This document shows, in pieces, positions 23,489 to 33,478 of a DNA stretch of 64,000 nucleotides (positions are counted from its first letter, which is position 1; each line of letters starts with the position of its first letter). A model generated the notes under the pieces. That model searched no databases. It had not been told where the DNA came from and was given only the letters and a program-made list of their open reading frames with translations. This DNA comes from Cricetomys ansorgei (lineage: Eukaryota > Chordata > Mammalia > Rodentia > Nesomyidae). The position numbers were made by a program, and so were the translations under genes. Where the stretch lies: the NCBI GenBank assembly GCA_026225945.1, contig JAMJFZ010001657.1:3866001-3930000 (forward strand). The letters run 5' to 3'.

Positions 23489-24945
23489 TATCCTTAGCAT
23501 GACTGGTCTCGTCCCGGTGCTCCTGACAGATGAAGGACCAGGAATAGCCTTCTTGAGGCGGCACTCTCAGGAGCATCATCAGTATCCTTGGAGAAAGGGA
23601 TATGAGAAGTAACTGAATTTGAGGAGAGAAGTTTGGTGAGTTCAAAGAAGACCGAGTCTCCTAGGCAAGGACGGAGACAGAGGGATGAGGAGCCGAGATG
23701 GTATGTAGGTGGCGGTAACTCCTTTCCAAGCCTAACGCCCGCACCAAGCACTCTTTCCAAGACAGGAAAACAAAGTGAAGAAAGAGAACCGAGGATATGG
23801 ATAACATTCGAAAGAAAATGCAACCCCTGGCTATCATGTCTCACCCACTTGGAAGTTGCTGGTAGAAGTACGATTCCTCATCCCTCCCCGGAGCACAGCC
23901 CAGCAGCAGCTACCCGCTTCTAGAGAACTCATCAGATCGGGAGTGGGCAGATGCGTACTAGGCTTAGACACATCCGGGTGCTGTCACACACTTAATGGAA
24001 TAAACCAAATGGTGCTGTTTATGGAAAGATCTTTGGCCTGGAAGTATCTCCCACTGGCTGTTTGAACAGCCAATATCCAGAGATGTTCTTGGATTAAAAA
24101 GAAAATGTTTCTGAAGAATTGAGGCTGGAGACTAGCTTACATCCAAATCTTAAAATGTTCATTTTTTTTTAAACTAAATACTTCTCTTGCCTTATGACTC
24201 AGCTGCAGGATAAACAAATGGGATGTTTTGAGTGGTGGGTGTAGAAACAGAGACCCGCATCTCTGGCTGACAGTATGGACACAGCACAGAGACCCCAGGA
24301 AGTGATCACAGGCACATAGCCATGGGTCAGCTAGACCCAAGGCTGAGGAAATGGGCTCAGAAATGGGAAAGAGGGACTCAGAAATTGAGGAGTGAAAGGA
24401 AGAGTGGGATTTATGAATGCAAACCTGGACTCTAAGCAGAAAAAAAGCATCCTTGAAGAAGCTGGGGCTCTCAAATCACTTTAATAGCTTCATGTTCGGA
24501 GAGTGTAAGGGTTGTGTTGTTGCTGATGTTAGCTGGAAACTCTTCAAATAAAGAAATACACCCCTCCCCAAATCTGGATAATTTATTTGTAATGGAGTTT
24601 CCAGATGAGGTGGGTTTTGCTATCCTCAGCTCATCTCTTCTTGCTCTCAGTCATTAAGCCCAGGAAAAGGCAGATGTTTGTAAAATGGGTTGCCTTAATC
24701 TCGTTGCTGTCACCATGAGAAAGAAATATTGGACAATATACAGACACTGGAATGCAAAGTGAATTTTTTCCTAGAATTGACCATATTTGCACAAAGCCAG
24801 TTATCATGTTAACATAGACCACTTTCTCGGCTCCCAGATGAAGTCCGAAAAGCTTGATTCTAATTCAGCCTTCCCTGACTGCTCATCTCACTATACATGT
24901 GTACCATTCTCTTCCCAAGAAATCTAAGAGACTCTGAGACTGCCT
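23489..24945. other. Unique intronic sequence
   Basis: No gene or clear repeat. Two overlapping frames at 23494-23923 on opposite strands (about 100 codons each) show no recognisable protein. Confidence 0.45.
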
Positions 24946-24949
24946 AATG

Positions 24950-25075
24950 TCAGCCCTACCAGAGACTACCTGAATGACCTTGGTTGAATTACTCAGCCTC
25001 ATTAACTAACTGTTTCTTTGTTGGCAAAATAGAAATACTGATATTAAGCACGTAACTCAGTGTGTGAGCACCTCT
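24950..25075 (+). repeat. MIR-like relic
   Basis: ATGACCTTGGTTGAATTACTC and CAGCCTCATTAACTAACTG followed by an A-rich AAATAGAAATACT stretch match the MIR core and tail. Confidence 0.5.
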
Positions 25076-25079
25076 TTAC

Positions 25080-25435
25080 GTGCAAGTGCATATGTGTGTG
25101 TGGATGCACCTACATGTCTGTATGCTTAAATGTGTGCGTGCATGAATGTGAAGGTCAGAGGACAACCTCAGGTCTTGTTCCTTAGGCACTATTTACTTTG
25201 TGTGTGGAAGAGTGAGAAACAAGTGCTCTCGCTGGCTTGGAACTCACTAAATAGGCGAAGCTGGTTGACCAGGAAGCCGCAAGGACCCACTTGTCTCCGC
25301 CTTCTCCACGCTGAAATCATCATGCGCCGCCACACCTGTGTTTTTTCAAATGTGAGTTGTGGGAAGCAAAGTCAAGTCCTCATGCTTGCACGGCAAGCAT
25401 TGTACCGACTGAGCCATCTCCGCCGCCCAGAAGTC
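25080..25435 (-). repeat. B4/RSINE1-like SINE, antisense
   Basis: GTGAAGGTCAGAGGACAACC, CCCACTTGTCTCCGCCTTCT and the inverted tRNA-like head ACTGAGCCATCTCCGCCGCCC are seen in order. The preceding GTGT-rich stretch is the SINE tail. Confidence 0.75.
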
Positions 25436-26536
25436 ACGTGACTCGCAATATTACGAACGATGGTCGAATTGTATTCAGAAAGTAAAGAACACTGCCTGAC
25501 TCAATCCAGATAATTGGTGACTCTAAATGACAGCACTGAAAACCTTGAACCCAAAGAACAAAACCTCCTCAGCCACATGGGTTCCCAAAGTAAACATCTG
25601 CCAACTCATGTGTGTCTGTGATTTCTCTGAGACACATTGAACTTGATAAGATTTGTGCTTTTGTGATAAATGTTCCCATCAAACACCGCACCATTCTGAC
25701 TGTGTTGGCTTCCTTGGCATGTCAGTTTTTGTCTCTGAGTGAATTTCGGGATACAGTTGGCTGGAGGAGTCTGTAAGAGCATCCAGCATGCGTCATGTGT
25801 CCTGACTCTGACAGATCTGCGGCTCGGAGAGGAAGCAAAAGATCATAGTCTTCGAAGCTGATAGAGAAGGGGACTCATGAAATACCATCCTCGGCTGAGG
25901 ACCTGTCGGCAGCTGGTGGCTGCTAGAAGAGGCAGAGTATGGTTTTCCACGGGAATGCAGCTTCTGATAGGCTGCCGCCACGCTGGTGCACACTCAGCAC
26001 CAGGTGGGCTCAGTGAGTTATCGGAGGGGTAGATAAAGTCGGGAGGGAAAAGCAGTGAGGATATGGGCGGAGCCAGACGGGTGGAAGTACGACTGGATTC
26101 CATCAAAACACATTCTATGGATGTGCAACTTCTCAAACAATAATTCCAACAACCGTAAGCTGAAAGAAAGGGAAAAGTTGTATGGGGCCAGGAGGAAAAC
26201 TCACATTCAACTCTCCCCTTTGTTCAGCAGCAGAAGCTGAAGCCAACAAGTGTAATAAGACTTCCCCAAAGCCATTCACCTAAATGGGCATAAAGCTGTT
26301 GCAAGGAGCCAGGGAAGAAGAGAGACTGGTTCAGGGGTGTAAAGGGGAAAGAAGAGGAAAGGACTGTGAAGTTATTCTTACAAACCTGTCTGATAGGAAT
26401 GAAGAGGAACATTTTGGGGTGCATAAATCATACAACACCTTTTTGAGGAACTAGTAAGTGTCTGGAGTGAAAAATAAGGAGAACTGTGCTGGGCGTTCTA
26501 GATCTCTGTGCTCCCAGAGGGTATGATTGCATAATC
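25436..26536. other. Unique intronic sequence upstream of exon 2
   Basis: No further exon or clear repeat recognised. Confidence 0.5.
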
Positions 26537-26665
26537 ACATTTTTTTTTTTCTCGAGACAGGCTTTCTCTGTGCAACATCCCTGGTTTTACTGGAACTCAC
26601 AGAGATCCTCCTGCCTCTGCCTCCTAAGTGCTGGGATTAAAGGTATGGGCTACCATGCCTGGCTG
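26537..26665 (-). repeat. B1 SINE, antisense, shortened
   Basis: A T run, CTCGAGACAGGCTTTCTCTG, AACTCACAGAGATCCTCCTG and GCTGGGATTAAAGG are inverted B1 boxes. The segment between the first and second boxes is shortened. It lies about 345 bases before the exon. Confidence 0.85.
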
Positions 26666-26989
26666 GAGTAATCACATTTTAATGTGTGTGTGGGTTTGAG
26701 TCTTATTTTATGACTCAGGCAAAACTGTGTGTCTAGGGTCTACCAAAATGGGATACTGCACTCTCTAAGACTTCGAGGAAGCTGACAGATGATTCTCTAC
26801 CACTAGAGAGGAAGCTGGCACAACCCTATCTGTTTGAAATGGTCTTTGAAAACATACAAAGGGGTTACCAGCAAATGTGAGACACTCATGCGCATCTGGA
26901 AGCCTTTGAAAGCTTTTAAAGATATAAAAAGATGTGTGTTTGTTTGTAGCTCTAGCCAACTGGCCTCTTGACTTGCCAATCACGTGTAA

Positions 26990-27009
26990 CCCTTTGTGTT
27001 CTTTTTCAG
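26990..27009 (+). promoter_or_regulatory. Adra1a: 3' splice site of Adra1a exon 2
   Basis: A pyrimidine-rich tract ending in TTCTTTTTCAG precedes the exon, with the AG at 27008-27009. Splicing here leaves exon 2 starting GA, which completes a glycine codon begun by the last G of exon 1 (phase 1). The next residues, SFFPD, continue as expected for extracellular loop 3 of alpha-1A receptors. Confidence 0.9.
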
Positions 27010-27527
27010 GATCCTTCTTCCCAGATATCAAGCCCCCGGAAATCGTTTTTAAAATAGTGTTTTGGCTTGGGTACCTCAACAGCTGTATCAACCCCATCAT
27101 ATATCCATGCTCCAGTCAGGAGTTCAAGAAAGCCTTTCAGAATGTCCTGAGAATCCAGTGCCTCCGCAGAAGGCAGTCTTCCAAGCATGCCCTGGGCTAC
27201 ACCCTGCACCCGCCCAGCCAGGCCCTAGAAGGACAGCACAGAGACATGGTGCGTATCCCCGTGGGCTCTGGAGAGACTTTCTATAAGATCTCCAAGACAG
27301 ATGGAGTCTGTGAATGGAAGTTTTTCTCTTCCATGCCCCAGGGATCGGCTAGGATTACAATGCAGAAGGACCAATCAGCCTGTACTACAGCCCGGGTGAG
27401 AAGTAAAAGCTTTCTGCAGGTCTGCTGCTGTGTGGGGTCCTCAACCCCCAGCCTTGAGGAAAATCACCAAATCCCAACCATTAAGATCCACACCATCTCC
27501 CTTGGTGAAAATGGGGAGGAAGTCTAG
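27010..27527 (+). CDS. Adra1a: Alpha-1A adrenergic receptor, last coding exon (partial CDS)
   Basis: This exon encodes the C-terminal 172 residues, counting the glycine split by the intron, of the alpha-1A adrenergic receptor. The receptor is a Gq/11-coupled plasma membrane GPCR for noradrenaline and adrenaline. The peptide opens with the end of extracellular loop 3 (GSFFPD). TM7 follows, with the NPIIY form of the NPxxY activation motif at exon residues 28-32. Helix 8 ([13 protein letters not shown]) ends in a cysteine that is a plausible palmitoylation site. The long tail contains a CCC cluster and ends ENGEEV before a TAG stop. If the whole protein is 466 residues, as in human, the first glycine is residue 295. 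The phenylalanines at exon positions 14 and 18 then become F308 and F312, the ligand-contact positions described for this receptor. Residue 347, polymorphic Arg/Cys in human, is Arg here. The frame is intact. Compared with human as I recall it, the loop 3/TM7 border differs (DIKPPEI). TM1-TM6 lie outside the window. Confidence 0.97.
27391..27401 (+). promoter_or_regulatory. Adra1a: Internal alternative 5' splice site in Adra1a exon 2
   Basis: The sequence CCCGG/GTGAGA, with GT at 27396-27397, is a strong donor consensus and falls exactly between the codons for R423 and V424. Human ADRA1A isoforms with different C-termini share the protein up to about this point, which fits use of this donor. 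I see that the donor motif is present. That it is used in this species is inference, and I could not place an alternative downstream exon. Confidence 0.6.
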
Positions 27528-28361
27528 AGGTTGGGAAAGATCACAGAAAAGGGATGACACTAGGTACTGCCGATTCCCACTCGGAAGGCCGGTGAATTCT
27601 TTTTGAAGGACAAGCCAGAACCATAAAAAGAGGGGATCATCTGGGAAAAGGGAGAGGGAGGGTACCAGCTCATCAGGCCAGTGGGTAGGGCACAGGGGAA
27701 GAGGCAGGGTGTCAGTAATCAACTGGTTGTGAATGATGGGAGACCTGTTTCCCTTCAGCTCAAATCCTCAGCCACTCTCTGATCCTGCTTTCCACAACTG
27801 ACCCTTTCAACAAGAAATACCATGGGAAAGAAAATTTCATACACAATCCAAAAGACTATAAATACAGGATGATGATTTCATTGTGAATATTTTGAGCACA
27901 CACTCTAAGTTTGGAGCTATTTCTTGATGGAAGGGAAGAGATTTTATTTTCAGGCTGAACCTACTGGCAACTACATTTGACATTTATGGAGAGAGGGGAC
28001 CTAAACAGAAAGAAGTGTAAGGTAGTGGCCAACATGTTTTTAGCGCAACTTTGGAAAGGCCACCATATTATCAGCTTGAGTGAGCCTGGACAAGGGGATA
28101 TCCTAGTGCTTGCTCTTTGATTGGTACCTTATCCCTTTTTGAAACTGGGGTGCATTCTCCACCCTTGGATCTAAGGAGTGTGACCAGGACCAACCAGGGT
28201 CAGCACACTTCTCTCAAGAGAAAAAGGTATGCCTGGGGCAGCCTCCGCAAGACCTGATGAAGGGAAGCTTCTTCTTTTACCTCCTTAAAGAGCAAGAGGC
28301 TGGGATGGGATAGGTACTACCATCGCACTAATGCTCCATTGGTCTGCAGCCTCTTTGATGT

Positions 28362-28367
28362 AATAAA
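28362..28367 (+). terminator. Adra1a: Proximal polyadenylation signal AATAAA
   Basis: A canonical hexamer lies about 835 bases after the stop, inside unique sequence. A pyrimidine-rich stretch follows within about 15 bases. It is a candidate for a shorter Adra1a 3' end. Confidence 0.45.
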
Positions 28368-28750
28368 CTACTTGCCTTTCCCAGAACCCCTTAATGGAAA
28401 TCCAGGAACAGCAGAATACTGGCTTCCGTTACCTTTCACTAGCTTCCTTGCTGCATACTGAGTGGGGTTCACCTGTGGCATATAGAATGAGTCTCAGGGT
28501 TCAGGTACAGCCCTCCTGAGCTTCCAAACATACTGATGCTTACCCTCAAACACGTCGGTTGATTGCCAAATGACTGCCTAAATTGATCTCACTTTTTGCA
28601 AAACCTTTGAGATGTGCTATATTCATTTTTTTTTACTTTGTGCATACCAAATTCTTGAATCCTTAATTATTCAGAATATTATGAATTGTGACAATGGTAA
28701 CCACACATAAAAATTAAAACATGCCTGTCGTCCGACCATCAGAATTTTTA

Positions 28751-28756
28751 AATAAA
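28751..28756 (+). terminator. Adra1a: Distal polyadenylation signal AATAAA
   Basis: A canonical hexamer about 1.22 kb after the stop is followed by the GT-rich stretch TTATGTTTGTGG, a typical downstream element. This makes it the better of the two candidates for the main cleavage site. Confidence 0.5.
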
Positions 28757-28772
28757 GCTTATGTTTGTGGCA

Positions 28773-30089
28773 CCAACCCTATTAAGAATCACAACTACCA
28801 ACATTTTCCATAACTTTTCCCGTATTTACCTAATTTCTCTTAAGAGCTTTCAGAACAGGCTGAAGCTATCATGAAACCTTCCCAGCAAGGCTCCTGGCCC
28901 CCACATCGTTCCTTCCCTCCCTTACATCAAATTGAACTCTGCCCATAAGTCTTTCTAAAGGTAAATCTTGATCCATTCTGCAATGGAGGAAATGTGTGCA
29001 CACGACTTTGGGCTTTGTGGTTGGTTGTCTTGGGACTTTGAATGTGACCTGCTTCCTCCGCCTCACCCTGGGCGTGTCTTCTTCTTGGTCAGCAAGATAG
29101 TTATTTGGCCTTGTGTTCTGAACTTGGCTTCTGTCACTGAGAAGTTGGCTGGAATTTTAGGCTCTCTTGGGCTCTCTGCAAAATACTTTATGGTTCTACC
29201 AGATGTGGGTGTCAGAGCATCTAGGGAGAGCTTCAGAATGCAAGCCTGGCTCATCTTCTCTATAGGTGTCCTTGTTCAAATTAAATTATTTTAAATCTGA
29301 ATCCTAAAACCCACCCTTGCCCATATCATCCCCTTATACAAGAGCATCCTTCTGGGAAGATGGATCGTAGCTTTTCTTCAGCAGGGTACCATTCCATGTT
29401 ACTGATGATCTTTAAACCCTTTGATGAATAAAATGCGAATGGTAAATGTTAGAAATGAGAAAGCTTAGGTGCACCAAAAATCTTCCACTGATGCCACTTC
29501 TAATCAGAGAAAAACTCAGAAAAAAATCTGAGTCCTCAGATAAAAACCGTGACAGTGGTAAAGGTATCCATAAACAGTTGCCTGCACACTCCGCTGGCAC
29601 GCCTCCCTCTGCGGAGGCAAGTACCTAACAATTTTTCCCAGCCCCACAGCAGGATATTGGATAGAGACACGCCAACTTTATAAGAAAATGAAAGTGTCAC
29701 CAAAGCATAGGGACAAAAGTGGAAACAACACAAAACATGCACAGCATGAAAGCGCAATTGTTTTTTATCATCCACCAGAAATGTCTGTACTTTTAAGTGT
29801 GCCAAAAACTATCTAAAACGGTTGCGGCCAAACCAGTGATTGTCATATTTATATTCATGTGTTTACTGCTTCTATTTGGAGTTGGAGGAATTTACCCAGA
29901 GTAACCCCAGTTAAAATGTCCTCGCTCGTGTGTTCTGAAAAACGGTTGCTTTTCGGGATCGTCTCCACGCCAGGCAATCAATGGGACATTACGGGAGGCA
30001 AATTTGAGACTTCAGTGGGAAATTCGCACTGTGTGTATGAAGAGGGACCTTAGATCTCTTTACTCAAAAATGTCTCCAGGGCATCAGAG
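28773..30089. other. Unique downstream sequence
   Basis: No gene or clear repeat seen after the inferred Adra1a end. Confidence 0.5.
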
Positions 30090-30090
30090 G

Positions 30091-30297
30091 CATAGCTCCG
30101 CTGGTGGAGCGGTTGCCTAATGTGCACATCCCCCACAGTACCTAGAACTATGATGGCTCACAACTGCAGACTCAGCATTCAGGAGGTACAAACAAGAGGA
30201 TCGAGAGTTCAAGGTCACCCTTGAATAATTAATAAGTTTAGGGCCAGCCTAGACTACATGAGACTCTGTCTCAAAAAAAACAAAACAAAACAAAACA
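30091..30297 (+). repeat. B4 (ID-B1 dimer) SINE, sense
   Basis: GGCATAGCTCCGCTGGTGGAG is an ID/tRNA-like A box. Then GATGGCTCACAACTGCAGAC and GGCCAGCCTAGACTACATGA give the B1-like half. It ends in AAAACAAAACAAAACAAAAC. Confidence 0.8.
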
Positions 30298-32464
30298 GAA
30301 TCCCAGGCTATCCCACTTGGAGAAAGGCACTTTCTTTGGCATGGTCTCATCCAAGGCTGCTTCTGCATGGCATCACTCTGGGTATGACACACTCCAAAGC
30401 TCTGAGGCTTCTGACTCTCATCACTGACTTGGATTGGTCCATTCGAGATAAACAGTGATATCTGAGTAAGCAAGCACCCCCTTACGGTGCTTCTGTTTGC
30501 TCCGCTGCATGTCAGGGATCCGTGTGTCTAATCCTCTAGAAACTCTTCCATTGCTATGATTAAAATGACACTCTGGTGGTTGAGAAAGGCTAAGGACTTG
30601 CCCATGGTCATGAAGGAACTGTGACTCAAACCTAGGTTTCCCCAGAGGTGTTCACATTCTCCTCTGCTTCACAAGATGGGCCAGAAGAATTTGAACTGAA
30701 TATTCTCAGCAGACCAATCCATACCTAAACTTTAATGTGATTAAGGGTATTCTACAAATTAATCTTAACAAGCATACCATCAAACCTGTGTCTACAATTC
30801 CAAATATTAGATCTCCAAAACATAATGCCTCCAGATATGGTTAAAGCCTTACAAACCAGGGCTAGGTGAACATATAACAGAACATGGAAGAATTGACCAA
30901 GAAGGAAAAAGCCCAGTGACAGATGGGACACATACTGGGTGGTGTGTGGAAGTACTGAATTGTCAGCCATGGTTAACGTGAGCACTTAGAATCTATACGT
31001 TTTCAAAAACACACATTCAACAAACATGTTAAAAAAGACACAAATATAATGCTTGTCCTTTCTCACCTACACTCCAGTCTTGATTTTACAAGTTAGCAAG
31101 AAGGGAAAGGGCTAGGGGTATCCCACCAGGAACTACATGGCACATACTGGACATGTGATTTTTATGGATGCCACTCAGAGAGAAGGGATCAGATTGCTGG
31201 TCTCCAGGTAACCAGAGACCTTGGCGGTTTGGGAAGATGAGGCACTGTAGGCAGCTGAGCATCTTAGCTTGCTTCCTTTTCTATAGGAATGATCATGAGG
31301 CCCTTCTAGCCCAGTAGGTTTGGGGAGTTAAAGCTTTAGAGTGAAACTATTTTAGGAACTATTTTCTTGAGCAGGTAATTGTTCATGTGTTAATCACCAC
31401 TCCTTAATCATGCTAACAAACACTCCTAATTGCTTCTGGGGGTAGCTCTGTCCCCATCCTCTTGCCGAAATAGGATGCTTCTTCTTCGATGAATGCTTGC
31501 TGGCTTAATTAAGGGAAGAGACTGGCTCATCAGCAAAGGGGAAAGTGAATAGGTGGAAGGCAAGCAGATGAAAGGCAAGAGGAAACCAGTGAGACAGGAG
31601 AGGACAGAGGAAGCAGATGTGCAGGGATCAGGGATACGCTCACTGATCACGCTGGTCTCTTTTTTCACACTAACAGAACTTTTAACTATGAAACCACCTG
31701 TACACGCACAGCTCCAACAGAGCTTAGCTGGAACACAGCACCTGCTCTGGGCCTCCAAACTATGCTGAGCAGCAGGGCTGAGGCCACGCCTTCCAAAAGT
31801 CATGGTGACAGCAGCCTCTGGCCCTCCAAGGTTCCCGCAAAGATGAACGAGTGGGCATGACTGTTGTGGGGCTGGGCAGGGAAGCAAGTTAAGATTTCAG
31901 CGTATGATGCCGGCTCCTGGCCAGAGGTGCCCTTGGCAGGATCTCATTCATGTCTCCCAGACCCTATGGCCAATGAGTGAGCCGAGGGAAAGCCTTACCT
32001 GCTCTCTGCAGGAGAATGTCATGCTCTCTGCCACTCCTGTGCCTACAAAGGCTGTTGGGATGGCAGGAGCACTGAGGGAGAACATTGACCATAGCAGTCA
32101 CTCAAAGCAGGGAGGCTTAGTCACACTTTGCCACAGCCGATAAGCAAGGAATTGCCCTGAAGCTGGTGGCTTATTCACTTCAGAGGGCAAAATAATTTTT
32201 CTTTCACGTGGCTTTGCAGTTAGTGCCATACTGGCCCTGTAGCACACTCAGGGCGGGGGCATTATAAGCTGGAGGCGGTGATTGTTGAGCCATGAAAAGC
32301 ACAGACTTAATTAGGTGAAGAAAATCTTAGAGCAACTTAGCACTGCATTTAGAGGAAGAATATGATGAAACATCTTGGTCTATGAAACAGGCTGAATAAA
32401 ATAGGTGGTTTTGGATGTCACAGAGAAGCAGCTAAGACAGAAATTCCAACATAAATTTAATGTT
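30298..32464. other. Unique downstream sequence
   Basis: No gene. A patch at about 30595-30640 (GACTTGCCCATGGTCATGAAGG) may be an antisense MIR core. Around 31375-31530 the unique sequence has several TAAT motifs. The 153-codon minus-strand frame at 31426-31887 has no recognisable protein or splice context. Confidence 0.4.
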
Positions 32465-32605
32465 TCATATATATATATATATGTATATATATATGCATAT
32501 ATATGGAACATTATATAAATTTATATTGGAATATAAATTGGAATATGTATATTTATATGTATATATATATGTGTATGTGTGTGTGTGTGTGTATATATAT
32601 ATCCA
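32465..32605. repeat. AT/TG-rich microsatellite
   Basis: TATATA and TGTGTG runs alternate with ATAAATTTATATTGGAATAT imperfect repeats. Low complexity only. Confidence 0.9.
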
Positions 32606-33296
32606 TCCCCACAAACTTATCAAATCTTTCCCAGGTCATTCCCGTGTGGGAGAAGGAAAAGGAAGGAGTTTTTACCTACATTTGACATGTGAGGAACTAG
32701 AAGTCACGAGTTGAGGATTCTCTAAATATCCTCATATGCAACCTTTAGCCACGACTCTTCCTGCCCATTGTGTATTTTGACTCTCTGACTTTCATAGTCC
32801 ACTTCTTCAGATTCAGCTCATAATTCCAGTTCTGTCTTCACCTTCTCCCCTCCTGTCCTGGCCAGCAATTGGGCCGAACTTGTAATGCATGGTCACTGTT
32901 CTTGTTTCCTTGGCTAACAGACAGGCACGCATCGTTCTGTTCTTTCTCCATAGATAAGCTGCTACCGAGCCAGAGAAATAGTCGGGGGCAGAAGGTTGTT
33001 GCTCTGCTCAATACAGTGACGTGTAAGGCAAATCTAGCTATGGTTGTTACCTTAAGGTCCTCAGGAACACAAGGGTCGTTGGGCACACTCTGATCAGCAG
33101 TTTCAGAAGGCCTCTCTTCACTTCACCATGCTGGCATGGAACCAAAGGGAGGCACAGACAGTCCCCAGTGTATGAGCCAGCAGGTCTCTGAGTTCATCTG
33201 TTCAGAATGTGTTTTTCCAAGAAGCATTGTTATAAATGGTGAGGTGTTCCTAGAGGAACCAAAATTAAAGACAGAAACATCTGTTTAACGTATACC
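32606..33296. other. Unique downstream sequence
   Basis: Nothing recognised. Confidence 0.5.
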
Positions 33297-33478
33297 GGGA
33301 GTTGGTAAACTTTTTCCGTAGATGGCTAGATGGTAAACACTTTAGGCATGGTGGACAGTACGGTCTCTGTTTTGGCTCTCTGGTGGGAGGCTTTGGGCAA
33401 TCCTTTAAAAATATAAAGCTGTTCTTAGCTCAAAGGACAGCAAGGTGTGGACCAGGGTTAGCCTATGGGCCACAATGT
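33297..33478. mobile_element. Old hAT-Charlie-type element (MER-like)
   Basis: It opens GGGAGTTGGTAAACTTTTTCC, then AGATGGTAAACACTTTAGGC and ACGGTCTCTG, and closes TAGCCTATGGGCCACAATG. This is the order of an ancient mammalian non-autonomous hAT repeat. Much of the middle is shortened. Confidence 0.65.

Larger units (their letters stand above)
1..27009 (+). other. Adra1a: 3' part of Adra1a intron 1
   Basis: The exon at 27010 begins in phase 1 directly after a splice acceptor, so the sequence upstream is intron. No reading frame here resembles the receptor's TM1-TM6, which in mammals are encoded by one large first exon. Exon 1 must therefore lie before this window. That the intron is tens of kilobases long is known for this gene and agrees with at least 27 kb here. 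The stretch is made of interspersed repeats separated by unremarkable unique sequence, listed separately. Its assignment as intron is inferred from the exon. Confidence 0.85.
27528..28772 (+). other. Adra1a: Adra1a 3' UTR (end inferred)
   Basis: The roughly 1.2 kb after the stop codon contains no recognisable SINE or LTR, which is unusual for this window. It becomes AT-rich towards its end and carries two canonical AATAAA hexamers. This fits a 3' UTR with two possible ends. The boundary is set by the second hexamer and has not been seen in a transcript. Confidence 0.65.

Noticed and set aside
26934..27008. Extending the Adra1a reading frame upstream to the ATG at 26934
   Set aside because: The frame is open by chance into the intron. 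The acceptor at 27008-27009 and homology starting at GSFF show the true exon boundary.
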